DNA of 60,573 bases from Verrucomicrobiaceae bacterium (GTDB taxonomy: Bacteria > Verrucomicrobiota > Verrucomicrobiia > Verrucomicrobiales > Verrucomicrobiaceae), in contig JAIYDW010000046.1 in assembly GCA_027487315.1 (NCBI GenBank), positions 1 through 60,573 of the forward strand, given 5' to 3'. Below the pieces are notes generated by a model that saw only the letters and a list, made by a program, of their open reading frames with translations, ran no database searches and had not been told where the DNA came from. Of the stretch, positions 8,312 through 16,741 are shown one piece after another. How positions within the stretch are numbered: position 1 is the first letter of the stretch; each line of letters begins with the position of its first letter. The position numbers and the translations under genes were made by a program.

Positions 8312-9835
8312 CTATCTCGCCAGCCCTGCAATTTCGTCGTCACGAAGCACTCGGTCCCAAAGGGCAAACTCGTCCATGGCTCCGCTCAGATGCCGAATCG
8401 CTACCCCGCCCTTCTGTCGCGAATCATTCCAGTTCCCCAGTTCCGCAATCCCGATCCTCAGCGGTGTCGCATCCTTCATTGGTAGCCGGGCAATCAGTTC
8501 CCCCTCCGCGTAGTGGCGCACCTCCCTGGCAGTCGGATCAAACACCACTGCGATCTGAATCCACCGTCCAAACCGCTCCGGCGTGAAAAACACAGGGGCG
8601 TCATAATCCACATGTCGATCCCCGCCGCTACCCGCCACCCCCAAGCGAATCAACCCATCGCGGGTGATCTGCCAATGAATCTTGCGGTCCCCCCAACTCT
8701 CAGACATGAAAAGCGAGTTAAACATTCGGTCCAGTCCGTTGATTCGCACACACGCAGCCAACGTCAACGCCCTCGTTTCACCAGGAACGCTCAAGCGCAC
8801 CCGATCACTGACGTTCCGGAACTCCAGCGCCCCCTTCCCTGGCCACCGCCCCTGTGTCCATTCCGCTCCGACAATACTGCCGTCCCCCAGTTCACCTGCG
8901 GCCCCAGCGCGATTCACCAACGATCTCGAACCGAACCGATCTTGAAAATCAAATCTCAACTTCAACGACGCATCCTGCTTAAAGGCCCCGCTCCTCGCCT
9001 TCCACCGTTCCAACTCCATCCGCTGTGAGTCGACTGTCCTCGAATCAATGTCTCCCAACGACGCAAACCCCGACGGATTCGCCGCAAGCGACGTCGGCGC
9101 GCCGGCAAAAGAGACCGCCTGACCTTCCTTCAGCGAGCGCATCGCATCAGAAACGGGGTGCAATTCCACTTCCCCCTTGAAAACATGAACCACAGACGTC
9201 CCTGAACTCACATCCAATCCAAACTCCGTCCCAAGGTCCACAATCGTGCCCTTCGGCGTGTTGATCCGAAATCCTTTTGCCTGCGGTGGCACCTGCGCGC
9301 TCAGCTTTCCTCTCGTGCATGTCGCCTCTCCTGCCGACACCAACTCAAACTCCGCAGGCCCCTCAATAAGCACCCGCGCTCCATGGTAAAATTCAATCTG
9401 CGCCAAGCCAGACTTCATTTTCAAGACCCCAGGCACTAGCGGCGTGCCGGCTGTCATCGCGGGCGATTCCCATTCCAGATTCACCGCCCGCGTCAGCACT
9501 GCCACCGATGCCGTCGTCGCCTCACTTTCGCTCCGAGTTGACTCAATCAGACCCGATCCAATCCATCCCCCCACCAAGGCCACACATGCAGCAAGCGCAG
9601 CCACACCTGCAACCGTCGTCACCGTGAACCGACGTTTCGGCAGCAGCACCGGAGCCCGCATCCCCCCATTTGTCAGCCCTTTGCTCGCTCGCAGCATGGC
9701 ATCCATCTCAAGATGTCGTAAAAGCCGCTTTCCATCCTCAGGATTCGCTTCAATCAAGCCGTGCAAAGCCTCCGCTTCTTCAGCGGATAGCACCCCTTCC
9801 AAATACCTTTGAATCAGCGTATCCACTTCAGGCAT
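8312..9835 (-). CDS. FecR-type regulator with C-terminal LamG (concanavalin A-like) domain
   Basis: The protein has 507 residues. Start ATG 9835 is chosen because GGGGAGG lies 8 bases upstream; it overlaps the stop of the sigma-factor gene (ATGCCTGA), so the two are translationally coupled. The N-terminal 60 residues (ZAS-like, YLEGVLSAEEAEALHGLIEA) are cytoplasmic, a membrane span follows at about 72-95 (VAGVAALAACVALVGGWIGS), then a periplasmic FecR domain at about 110-250 (KGTIVDLGTEFGLDVSSG) and a LamG-like domain at about 315-505. This is the usual cell-surface-signalling partner of PVC sigma factors: it is expected to hold or activate the sigma factor in response to an outside ligand, perhaps a carbohydrate seen by the LamG domain. 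Confidence 0.85.
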   Translation of the reverse strand: MPEVDTLIQRYLEGVLSAEEAEALHGLIEANPEDGKRLLRHLEMDAMLRASKGLTNGGMRAPVLLPKRRFTVTTVAGVAALAACVALVGGWIGSGLIESTRSESEATTASVAVLTRAVNLEWESPAMTAGTPLVPGVLKMKSGLAQIEFYHGARVLIEGPAEFELVSAGEATCTRGKLSAQVPPQAKGFRINTPKGTIVDLGTEFGLDVSSGTSVVHVFKGEVELHPVSDAMRSLKEGQAVSFAGAPTSLAANPSGFASLGDIDSRTVDSQRMELERWKARSGAFKQDASLKLRFDFQDRFGSRSLVNRAGAAGELGDGSIVGAEWTQGRWPGKGALEFRNVSDRVRLSVPGETRALTLAACVRINGLDRMFNSLFMSESWGDRKIHWQITRDGLIRLGVAGSGGDRHVDYDAPVFFTPERFGRWIQIAVVFDPTAREVRHYAEGELIARLPMKDATPLRIGIAELGNWNDSRQKGGVAIRHLSGAMDEFALWDRVLRDDEIAGLAR

Positions 9836-10361
9836 GCGCCGCACCTCCCCGTTCCATCGAGCGCTCGATGCACTCTCTCAATTTTTCCCGAACCCGTGAC
9901 AACGCCCTGCAAACCGTGTCCGTCCTCATGTTGATCTGCTCCGCAATCTCAGGTGTCCCCACCTCATTGTAATAGTAAAGCTCCACCAATTCCCGACTCT
10001 TCTCCGGCAGCTTCTGCAAACAACTCCGCAACACCGCGATCTCCTCTTCATATCGCGGAGGCGCCTCCTGACTCTCAGCCAATTGACGAATGTGCTCGGC
10101 CAGCTTTTGCACCACTTCGGGTTGCTGCCGCGTCCGCTCCCTCCACAATCGCATCGCCACATGCCGGGTCATCGTCGCCAAAAGTGGCCTCAAATCCCGG
10201 CTCATATCCCACCGATCCTCCTTCGCCAAAAACTCAAGAAACACCTGCTGGCAAACATCCTCCACCAAACCCGGCCAAGGCGCATACTTCAGCGCCACAC
10301 CTTTGACAAAGTCATGGTGCGTCAAAAAAGCCTGTGCCGCGTGCGTCTCGTCTGTGTTCAT
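9828..10361 (-). CDS. ECF-type sigma-70 family RNA polymerase sigma factor
   Basis: Its 177 residues match the length of ECF sigma factors of the Rhodopirellula/Verrucomicrobium type. Region 2 spans about residues 10-80 (FVKGVALKYAPWPGLVEDVC then QQVFLEFL), and region 4 about 115-165 (LQKLPEKSRELVELYYYNEV and EIAEQINMRTDTVCRALSRV). The start ATG 10361 has TAGGAG three bases upstream. It is followed by, and overlaps, the FecR-LamG gene, which is probably its regulator. The promoter-like element at 10374-10404 suggests autoregulation. Confidence 0.9.
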   Translation of the reverse strand: MNTDETHAAQAFLTHHDFVKGVALKYAPWPGLVEDVCQQVFLEFLAKEDRWDMSRDLRPLLATMTRHVAMRLWRERTRQQPEVVQKLAEHIRQLAESQEAPPRYEEEIAVLRSCLQKLPEKSRELVELYYYNEVGTPEIAEQINMRTDTVCRALSRVREKLRECIERSMERGGAAHA

Positions 10362-10373
10362 CAGCTCCTACCC

Positions 10374-10404
10374 ATTCTACCCCGTCAAACAAAAAAAACC
10401 GGAC
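10374..10404 (-). promoter_or_regulatory. Promoter-like element shared with the giant heme-protein gene (copy 2)
   Basis: On the minus strand, TGAAATTTTTGTCCGG then a T run, with GTCCGG at 10404-10399, precedes TAGAAT (10379-10374) by 19 bases; the ATG of the sigma gene is 12 bases further. It is nearly identical over about 20 bases to the site at 8199-8228, apart from a 2-base length difference in the T run. Confidence 0.5.
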
Positions 10405-10449
10405 AAAAATTTCATGCTTTTCCCTCATCGTCCGTCGATAACTCATCCC

Positions 10450-10866
10450 ATGGATTTTGAACTCGATCCCCGCTTGGCTGGCTCTTCAATCGAATTAGGC
10501 CGCTTCGGCCGAAGCCGTGTGCTGCTGAAAAACAATGCTCACTTCCTCTGGCTGCTTCTCGTCCCCGAAACGGCAGTCACTGAACTTCATGAACTACCCG
10601 CTGATCAGTTTGAAGAGGTCTCTGGCCAAACTCGGCAGCTCTCGACCTGGGTCAAAGGCGCCTTTCAAGTCGACAAAATCAACGTCGCCGCCATCGGCAA
10701 CATCGTCAGTCAACTCCACGTTCACATCGTTGGGCGCAACCGGGACGATGTGGCTTGGCCAGGAACCGTCTGGGCATGCGATGAGAAAAAACCCTTCTCG
10801 GACGCAGAGTTAATCGACGTCCAGACCCGTTTCACCCTCGCATTCAACTCAGCCCGAAGCAGTTGA
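10450..10866 (+). CDS. HIT-family nucleotide-binding protein
   Basis: This 138-residue protein starts at ATG 10450 (MDFELDPRLAGSS). HIT fold features are L-N-N-like strands early (LLKNNAHFLWLLLVP) and the triad segment N-I-V-S-Q-L-H-V-H-I-V-G-R near residue 90, followed by D-D-x-x-W-P. The usual H-x-H-x-H triad here reads Q-x-H-x-H; this Q variant is common in a bacterial HIT subgroup and keeps the two catalytic-side histidines. Likely a nucleotide hydrolase or transferase; substrate not known. It is convergent with bioD, 37 bases apart. Confidence 0.85.
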   Translation: MDFELDPRLAGSSIELGRFGRSRVLLKNNAHFLWLLLVPETAVTELHELPADQFEEVSGQTRQLSTWVKGAFQVDKINVAAIGNIVSQLHVHIVGRNRDDVAWPGTVWACDEKKPFSDAELIDVQTRFTLAFNSARSS

Positions 10867-10903
10867 AAACTCCAAACCAACGTCAGTCCTTCCCGCCAAC
10901 ACG

Positions 10904-11527
10904 TCACAAAGGCCAATCCATCTCCGTCTCACCGTGCATCACTTCCGCAAGGATCGGCACCTCCAGAAACCGCTCCAGCACCATCCGATTGGAGATCGAC
11001 GCCGCATCCCGCTCCTCGCCGACATGGTTCAAAATCACTCCCGCACACATCAGCCCCCGCGCCTGGATGTTTCGCACCGTGAGAATCGTATGATTGAGCG
11101 CACCCAGGCGATTGTTCACAACCAGCAAAACCGGCACCCCAAGGCTTTGCGCAAAATCTGCCAGCGTCTCACTTTCCGTTAGTGGCACTTCCCAACCTCC
11201 GGCACCCTCAATCAACACATCTTCAAAACGCGCCGCTAAATGGTGAAACCCAGCCCTCGCCACATCGATTGACACAGGTTTGTTCTCCAATAGCCCGGCC
11301 GCATACGGTGCCGCCGAGGACTTCAACCACACTGGATTCACCTCCTCCAGCATCAGCCCGGGCGAGCTGCTGTCCAAAAGCTGATGCGCGTCCGTGCGCG
11401 GCCCGCAAACAAACGGTTTGTACCCGGCCACACTTTGTCCCGCCCGCCGCAATGACTCCAACAACAAACAGGTGACATAGGTCTTCCCCGCATCCGTGTC
11501 CGTACCTGTGATGAAGTAATGCGCCAT
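10904..11527 (-). CDS. bioD: ATP-dependent dethiobiotin synthetase BioD
   Basis: The 207-residue protein matches BioD. It closes the ureido ring of 7,8-diaminopelargonic acid with CO2 and ATP, the penultimate step of biotin synthesis. The P-loop is F-I-T-G-T-D-T-D-A-G-K-T at residues 5-16, the GAGG motif (LIEGAGGWEVPL) at about 108-119, and V-V-N-N-R-L-G-A-L-N-H follows. No other biotin gene is in the window. It lies 9 bases downstream of glmM and could be read through from the cdaA-glmM unit. Confidence 0.95.
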   Translation of the reverse strand: MAHYFITGTDTDAGKTYVTCLLLESLRRAGQSVAGYKPFVCGPRTDAHQLLDSSSPGLMLEEVNPVWLKSSAAPYAAGLLENKPVSIDVARAGFHHLAARFEDVLIEGAGGWEVPLTESETLADFAQSLGVPVLLVVNNRLGALNHTILTVRNIQARGLMCAGVILNHVGEERDAASISNRMVLERFLEVPILAEVMHGETEMDWPL

Positions 11528-11536
11528 TCCAAAAAC

Positions 11537-12907
11537 TTAGCCGATTTGCGCCAACACCGCTGAGGCAATTTTATCCGCTTGGGCTTCAAGGTACTCCACG
11601 TCACGCCCCTCAATCAACAACCGGATCAGCGGCTCAGTACCGGAGTACCTCAAAAGAACCCTCCCATAGTCGCCTAGTTTCTTCTCAGTCTCCTTGATGA
11701 TTTTGTTTGCCTCCTTCAGCTCCTCCATCGGCGGCTTCTGACTGACCCGCAAATTGCGCGTCGACTGAGGAAACTTCTTCAAACACTGGCGCAACACACT
11801 TAGGGGCTCGCCTGTCTCCCTCATTACCCGAAGCAATTGCAATCCCGCCACCAACCCGTCCCCTGTGCTTGCCCAATCCGCAAAAATAATGTGCCCACTC
11901 TGCTCGCCACCCAGGTTCAAACCCCTCTCATGCATTGCCTCCAGCACATACCGATCTCCCACCCCCGTTCGCACCACTCGCCCTCCAAGCCCCGAAACCA
12001 AATCATCCAGCCCAAAATTGCTCATCACCGTAACCGCCAGGGTGTTGTGCTTCATCGTCCCCTTCCGCAACATCGATGCCGCCGCAATCGCCAGCAACTC
12101 ATCACCATCCAGGGCGCTCGCATTCTCATCACATAACAAAATCCGGTCCGCATCCCCGTCATGAGCCAATCCCGCATGAGCACTTGACTGCTTGACGAGT
12201 CGCTCAATTTCCTCCCCATGCGTACACCCGCAGTCTTCATTGATGTTGAATCCATCGGGCTCCGAATGAAAAACCTGCAGGTCCGCTCCCAATCGAGTGA
12301 GCGCCTCCGAACTAGACAAATACGCTGCCCCATGTGCATTGTCCAAGGCGACCCGAATACCGTCAAGCCTCACATTATCCATGCATCCCAGCGCATGCGC
12401 CACATAGCGCTCCAGTCCATCCCCAAAACGAGATACCCGCCCCAGCCCGCGACCCTCGGGCCTTGGCTCCGAATAGTCTCCTCGTCCCAAAATGATGTCT
12501 TCAATGGCTGACTCGGTCTTGTCGTTGAGCTTGCTCCCATCGCCGCGCACGAACTTCACTCCGTTATCGTAAAAAGGGTTGTGCGACGCCGAAACAATGA
12601 TCCCAAAATCCCCTCCCAATTGACGAGTCAAAAACGCAATCGCGGGTGTTGGCAGCACACCAACCAGAATCACATCCACCCCGGCCGAATTCAATCCCGC
12701 ACAAATCGCAGCCTCCAACATCTCCCCTGAAGCCCGCGTATCCCGCCCCATCACACACTTCGGCCTCAACCCAGAATCACCCGTGGCACCACCCAACACA
12801 ACCGCCGCAGCCTGACCGAGTCTCATGACAAACTCGGGACTCATCGGATGACGATTGGCCACCGCACGAATCCCGTCGGTACCGAAAAATTGGCGTTTTG
12901 CTGACAT
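11537..12907 (-). CDS. glmM: Phosphoglucosamine mutase GlmM
   Basis: The 456-residue protein belongs to the alpha-D-phosphohexomutase family and converts glucosamine-6-phosphate to glucosamine-1-phosphate for peptidoglycan and LPS. It has the phosphoserine loop V-S-A-S-H-N-P with Ser108, the metal loop D-G-D-A-D-R near residue 243, and the C-terminal phosphate-binding loop R-Y-S-G-T-E-P-L-I-R. The start G-T-D-G-I-R at 9-14 is typical. It follows cdaA and the mini-cdaR gene, the same order as the Firmicutes cdaA-cdaR-glmM operon, tying c-di-AMP to cell-wall precursor supply. Confidence 0.95.
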   Translation of the reverse strand: MSAKRQFFGTDGIRAVANRHPMSPEFVMRLGQAAAVVLGGATGDSGLRPKCVMGRDTRASGEMLEAAICAGLNSAGVDVILVGVLPTPAIAFLTRQLGGDFGIIVSASHNPFYDNGVKFVRGDGSKLNDKTESAIEDIILGRGDYSEPRPEGRGLGRVSRFGDGLERYVAHALGCMDNVRLDGIRVALDNAHGAAYLSSSEALTRLGADLQVFHSEPDGFNINEDCGCTHGEEIERLVKQSSAHAGLAHDGDADRILLCDENASALDGDELLAIAAASMLRKGTMKHNTLAVTVMSNFGLDDLVSGLGGRVVRTGVGDRYVLEAMHERGLNLGGEQSGHIIFADWASTGDGLVAGLQLLRVMRETGEPLSVLRQCLKKFPQSTRNLRVSQKPPMEELKEANKIIKETEKKLGDYGRVLLRYSGTEPLIRLLIEGRDVEYLEAQADKIASAVLAQIG

Positions 12908-12946
12908 AAATGGAAGCGCGCTGTTTACCGCAATAAAACCGGGAAG

Positions 12947-13126
12947 TCAAAGCTGGCCGCGTCCCGGAAAAGTGGGCGGCTCATACAGGTAACCGCTCCG
13001 AACCACCGCCTGCGACCTGACCAGATACCAAAACAGGAATGCCAGCGCCAGCGCCAGCAGCTTCTCCCGCCAATTCCGGGTCAGCACCTTCAAAATCGAA
13101 GCCCCAACACTAGCGCCCTTTTTCAT
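12947..13126 (-). CDS. Mini CdaR/YbbR-like membrane protein (N-terminal anchor only)
   Basis: This is 59 residues from ATG 13126, which has an excellent GAGGAGGG site 8 bases upstream and overlaps the cdaA stop by 17 bases. It reads N-W-R-E-K-L-L-A-L-A-L-A-F-L-F-W-Y-L-V around residues 19-37, which is the membrane anchor signature of CdaR (YbbR), then ends about 22 residues later. CdaR normally continues with several YbbR domains, and only about 40 bases separate this stop from glmM, so those domains are absent rather than frameshifted. In Firmicutes CdaR modulates CdaA; a role for this short form is inferred from position and the anchor only. Confidence 0.75.
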   Translation of the reverse strand: MKKGASVGASILKVLTRNWREKLLALALAFLFWYLVRSQAVVRSGYLYEPPTFPGRGQL

Positions 13127-13916
13127 GTGTCTTACCCTCCTCAAGTTCGAGTGACCTCTTCCTCAATCCTCCCCCCTGAAGGATGCGTGTGACCGTCTCC
13201 TTAAGCTCTTCCGGCTCCAAATCATGGGCGATTTCCCCTTTAAAACAAACCGAAAGCGCCCCGCTCTCTTCCGAAACCACCAACGCGATCGAATCCGTCT
13301 CTTCAGTGATTCCCAATCCAGCCCGATGTCGGAGTCCAATGGCACGGTCCCTTACCTCTCTCTGACTCACCGGAAAGACGCACCCACCAGCTCGCAGCCG
13401 GCCTTGGTCCACGATTACCCCCCCATCATGCAATGAAGTCTTGGGGTGGAAAATCGTCGTGATCAGTTCGGGTGTGATCGCCGCATCCAGCTCAACCCCC
13501 GACTCCGCGTAAGGCTTCAAATCAATGTGCCGCTGCAACGCAAACAACGCCCCACTCCGCCTCGCAGACAGCAGTTTCATCGCCTCAATCAGTTCATCCA
13601 AAGCCTCATTCTCTTGATTCCCAAAGGAAAACAACCGGTGACTCCCCAATTCAGCCAGCACCCGTCGCAATTCAGGCTGAAAAATAACCACCAAACCCAC
13701 CACCAGGAACACTGAAAACCGTTCCAGCAACCAGTTAATCACCGCCAGTTCCAATAACCGCGAAATGAGCGTCAAACTCAGCAACAGCACCAGCAGCCCC
13801 GTCAAAATCCGTGCCCCACGTGTCGCTCGAAAAAACAGAAACAGGTAATAGGCCAATGCGGCGAGGATGTAAATCTCCACGCCGTCACGCCAATGCATCT
13901 TGAAAAACTCCCACAT
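13110..13916 (-). CDS. cdaA: Diadenylate cyclase CdaA
   Basis: The protein has 268 residues from ATG 13916; the longer reading would need a TTG start and adds 13 unlikely residues. Three membrane helices lie in the first 80 residues. The DAC domain follows with S-L-H-D-G-G at 161-166 (the usual D-G-A is D-G-G here) and G-L-R-H-R-A at 194-199, with the catalytic R-H-R, plus I-T-E-E-T-D. It condenses two ATP to c-di-AMP at the membrane. It is the first gene of a coupled cdaA - mini-cdaR - glmM unit. Confidence 0.93.
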   Translation of the reverse strand: MWEFFKMHWRDGVEIYILAALAYYLFLFFRATRGARILTGLLVLLLSLTLISRLLELAVINWLLERFSVFLVVGLVVIFQPELRRVLAELGSHRLFSFGNQENEALDELIEAMKLLSARRSGALFALQRHIDLKPYAESGVELDAAITPELITTIFHPKTSLHDGGVIVDQGRLRAGGCVFPVSQREVRDRAIGLRHRAGLGITEETDSIALVVSEESGALSVCFKGEIAHDLEPEELKETVTRILQGGGLRKRSLELEEGKTHEKGR

Positions 13917-14026
13917 GCCGCTTCGGAAACCGCCACCATGACAGCTTTTCAACAAGTCTCAAAAAAAACCGCTCTCCCCCCAAAAACCGCCCCCTCGTCC
14001 GTCCCTAAACCTGCCAAACCTGGGCA

Positions 14027-14064
14027 AAAAAAAGCCGTCACAGCCTAGCTGGACGGCTTTAAAT
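14027..14064 (-). terminator. Intrinsic terminator after rpsF
   Basis: Read on the minus strand, AAAGCCGTC (14060-14052) pairs with GACGGCTTT (14039-14031) around a 12-base loop, followed by a run of T. It lies 40-80 bases after the rpsF stop and closes the rplY-pth-rpsF unit. Confidence 0.85.
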
Positions 14065-14106
14065 CTGGATGACTCCAGGTTTTGGGGGTAATAAGTCGGC
14101 TGCCTA

Positions 14107-14394
14107 TCAGTCGCAGCGCTGATAGTACTGTTGGTAAACGTTATCGTTCAATTTCAGCTTGGCGGACACGGTATCCAGCACGGTTGGCTCGGCTTCAAAC
14201 TTCACGTTCACAAAGTAACCGTGAGTCACGTGGCGAGGGCTGAAGGGAAACTCGCGTTTGCCCATTTGATCGACTTGCTCCAGGCGGGCGCCGGAAGTTT
14301 CAAGGGTTTTGCTGATCTGGCCGACGAGTTCCTCAATGGACTGTTCTTTGCCTTTGGTGTCGAGCACGATGGTGGCTTCGTATTTACGGGTCAT
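14107..14394 (-). CDS. rpsF: 30S ribosomal protein bS6
   Basis: This is 95 residues, the usual length. It starts M-T-R-K-Y-E-A-T-I-V-L-D-T and carries the family motif G-Y-F-V-N-V-K-F-E-A; K-R-E-F-P-F-S-P is also typical. bS6 binds the central domain of 16S rRNA with bS18. The usual partners ssb and rpsR are not adjacent; a terminator follows directly. Confidence 0.95.
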   Translation of the reverse strand: MTRKYEATIVLDTKGKEQSIEELVGQISKTLETSGARLEQVDQMGKREFPFSPRHVTHGYFVNVKFEAEPTVLDTVSAKLKLNDNVYQQYYQRCD

Positions 14395-14445
14395 GTGGGT
14401 AGATGCGGTTTGGTTTCGGTTCGGTTTCTGGTGATTGAAAGGCCT

Positions 14446-15066
14446 TTAAGCCCCTTCTTTGCGGTTAAAAAAATTCATGGCGGCACCCAAGCCGCTCTTC
14501 AGAGCCCCCATGACGGCGTCGGCCGCACGGTCCACCGCCTGGGCAACAGCGGCCTTTTCTTCCTCACTAAACTTGCCAAGAACATGCCCAACAAGCCGAT
14601 CCCCTGCTGGACGGCCACTGTCGGCCCCAATACCCACTTTGACTCGCGGAAACTGATCCGTCCCCAATGTCGAGATCAGGGACTTAAGCCCATTGTGACC
14701 CGCAGCCGAGCCCGAGGCCCTCAACCGCAAACGCCCCAACGGCAGATCGACATCATCAAAAACCACCAACGTCTCCTGCGGTGTAATCTTGTAAAACCGC
14801 CCCACACTGCCGACCGCGCGACCACTCAGGTTCATGTAGGTTTGGGGTTTGACCAGAAAGCCTCCGCTAAACTTAGCCACATGACTCTCCCAGCGCTTTT
14901 CCACTTGGAACGCCGTACCGAGCCTTGTTGCCAGAACATCCATGACCATGAAACCGATATTGTGCCGAGTGTCTTGGTAGGAGTTGCCAGGGTTTCCGAG
15001 TCCAACGATGAGGCGGGGAATGATGCTCTCTGGAATCGAAACGCTTTCTGCCGAAGTCTTGTCCAC
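14446..15066 (-). CDS. pth: Peptidyl-tRNA hydrolase
   Basis: This is 206 residues. It releases peptides from prematurely dropped peptidyl-tRNA. Visible motifs are L-I-V-G-L-G-N-P-G, T-R-H-N-I-G-F with the catalytic His, P-Q-T-Y-M-N-L-S-G, V-F-D-D-V-D-L-P-L-G and G-S-A-A-G-H-N-G-L-K-S. The start is GTG 15066; no ATG is available before the conserved L-I-V-G. It lies between rplY and rpsF on the same strand. Confidence 0.95.
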   Translation of the reverse strand: MDKTSAESVSIPESIIPRLIVGLGNPGNSYQDTRHNIGFMVMDVLATRLGTAFQVEKRWESHVAKFSGGFLVKPQTYMNLSGRAVGSVGRFYKITPQETLVVFDDVDLPLGRLRLRASGSAAGHNGLKSLISTLGTDQFPRVKVGIGADSGRPAGDRLVGHVLGKFSEEEKAAVAQAVDRAADAVMGALKSGLGAAMNFFNRKEGA

Positions 15067-15120
15067 TGGGTGGTCAGGTTTCCGGGCGCATCAGCCTCAA
15101 GATAGCAGCCCCGCTCAGAG

Positions 15121-15738
15121 TTACTTTTTCGCTGCCGCCTTCGGGGCCGCCGCAGCAGCCTGGGCAGGAGTCTCAACGACGCGGGGTTCGGTGATCGACA
15201 AAATCAAAACTTCACCGTCAAGGTGCACGGAAACGCCCTCAGGCAATTTCAAGTCCTTCACATGCACGCCTTGGGCTTGGCCGACATGCGTAACATCGAC
15301 AACGATTTTCTCGGGAAGATCCTTCGGAAGGCAATGAACTTCAAGAACGTGAAGCATCAGATCCAGCTGACCACCTGCCTTGACACCCTCGGCGTCACCC
15401 ACCACCTCAACTGGCACCGTCGCGTGAATGGGCTCATTCATGTCCACCGCGTGGAAATCGATGTGTAAAATTCCGCCCTTAAGATGGTCGTGCTGCACCT
15501 TTTGAATCAACGCCAGCTGCGTTTTCGTCCCGTCGATCTGAAGATTGACCAAAACGTTCTCCGAAGCACTCTCCTTCAGCAACTGAGTCACCGTCTTCGT
15601 GCTCACTTTCAAGTTGGCGTTCTTGGTCTTGCTGCCATAGACAACGGCGGGAACAAGCCCCTCCTTGCGCATGCGACGGACGGATGAAGACCCGCTGAGA
15701 TCGCGGGATTGAGCTGTGAGTTCGAGGATATTTGCCAT
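15121..15738 (-). CDS. rplY: 50S ribosomal protein bL25/general stress protein Ctc
   Basis: The 205 residues make this the long Ctc form with two domains. The N-terminal 5S rRNA-binding domain has R-K-E-G-L-V-P-A-V-V-Y-G-S (27-39) and D-F-H-A-V-D-M (93-99). The C-terminal TL5-like domain has H-C-L-P-K-D-L-P-E and ends in an Ala/Lys-rich tail. It is read after prs, but an intrinsic terminator at 15774-15799 lies between them, so it probably has its own promoter or partial read-through. Confidence 0.95.
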   Translation of the reverse strand: MANILELTAQSRDLSGSSSVRRMRKEGLVPAVVYGSKTKNANLKVSTKTVTQLLKESASENVLVNLQIDGTKTQLALIQKVQHDHLKGGILHIDFHAVDMNEPIHATVPVEVVGDAEGVKAGGQLDLMLHVLEVHCLPKDLPEKIVVDVTHVGQAQGVHVKDLKLPEGVSVHLDGEVLILSITEPRVVETPAQAAAAAPKAAAKK

Positions 15739-15773
15739 GGCCGTTGGGTCTCTTGTGAGAATAAGTGGGGATT

Positions 15774-15799
15774 GAAAAAGGGCGTGGAGATTACACGCC
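15774..15799 (-). terminator. Intrinsic terminator overlapping the prs stop codon
   Basis: On the minus strand GGCGTG (15799-15794) pairs with CACGCC (15786-15781) around a 7-base loop and is followed by C-TTTTT. The stem is short (6 bp) and begins in the prs stop codon. Confidence 0.55.
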
Positions 15800-16728
15800 T
15801 AGTCCCGGATGTCAAAGAGAGAAGTGACGGACTCGTTGTCGTGAATTCGAACAATCGCCTTCGCCAGCAGCGGCGAGATGTCCAAAGTCGTTACTTTTGG
15901 GCCCTGCGCCTGGGGAACACTGTTCGTCGCGAAAAGCTCCACAATCGGCGAATTTTCAAGCCGGCTGAGCCCTTTTTCACCCAAAACAGCATGGCTAACC
16001 GCCCCATAAATGGCCTTGGCACCATGTTTGATCAGCAATCCGGTCGCCGCCGTCAAAGTCCCCGCCGTTTCGGTCAAATCATCAACCAGGAGCACATTTT
16101 TGCCATTCACATCCCCAATCACGTTCAAAGCCTCCACTTCTTCCGCACTCACCCGATTTTTCGCCACAATCGCCATCGGAGCACCCAGCGTCTTGGCAAA
16201 GGCATGCGTCATTTTGATACCCCCCACATCCGGCGACACCACCACCAAGTCCTCCAACCCCCGCTCGCGAATCGCCTTGATCAAAACAGGCGCCGCATAA
16301 AGGTGATCCACAGGAATATCAAAGAACCCCTGAATTTGGCCGGCATGCAGGTCAACGGTCAGAACCCGCTGCACTCCGGCTGCAACCAAAAGATTCGCGA
16401 CCAACTTGGCCGTGATTGGAACCCGTGGGCGATCCTTTCGATCCTGGCGCGCATAGCCAAAAAACGGCAGCACCGCAGTAATCCGCTCCGCCGAGGCCCT
16501 CCGCACCGCATCCACCATGATTAGAAGCTCCATCAAGTTTTGGTTAGTCGGAGGACACGAGGGCTGGACAATAAAAACATCCGATCCACGAATGTTTTCA
16601 TTGATCTGAACAAACGATTCCCCGTCCGGAAAACTGGTGACTGTGGCAGCACAGGGCTCGATGCCGATGTTCGCGCAGATTCGGCGTGTGAGTTCGGGGT
16701 GGGCGGTTCCACTGAGGATTTTGAGCAT
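15799..16728 (-). CDS. prs: Ribose-phosphate pyrophosphokinase
   Basis: This is 309 residues from ATG 16728 (M-L-K-I-L-S-G-T-A-H-P), which fits the family start; ATG 16737 is possible, while ATG 16758 falls inside a terminator hairpin and is rejected. It makes PRPP from ribose-5-phosphate and ATP. Motifs: F-P-D-G-E, Y-A-R-Q-D-R-K-D-R, the PRPP loop V-L-L-V-D-D-L-T-E-T-A-G-T, and D-L-H-A-G-Q-I-Q-G-F-F. It leads the housekeeping set prs-rplY-pth-rpsF. Confidence 0.95.
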   Translation of the reverse strand: MLKILSGTAHPELTRRICANIGIEPCAATVTSFPDGESFVQINENIRGSDVFIVQPSCPPTNQNLMELLIMVDAVRRASAERITAVLPFFGYARQDRKDRPRVPITAKLVANLLVAAGVQRVLTVDLHAGQIQGFFDIPVDHLYAAPVLIKAIRERGLEDLVVVSPDVGGIKMTHAFAKTLGAPMAIVAKNRVSAEEVEALNVIGDVNGKNVLLVDDLTETAGTLTAATGLLIKHGAKAIYGAVSHAVLGEKGLSRLENSPIVELFATNSVPQAQGPKVTTLDISPLLAKAIVRIHDNESVTSLFDIRD

Positions 16729-16741
16729 TCCGTGCATGGCA

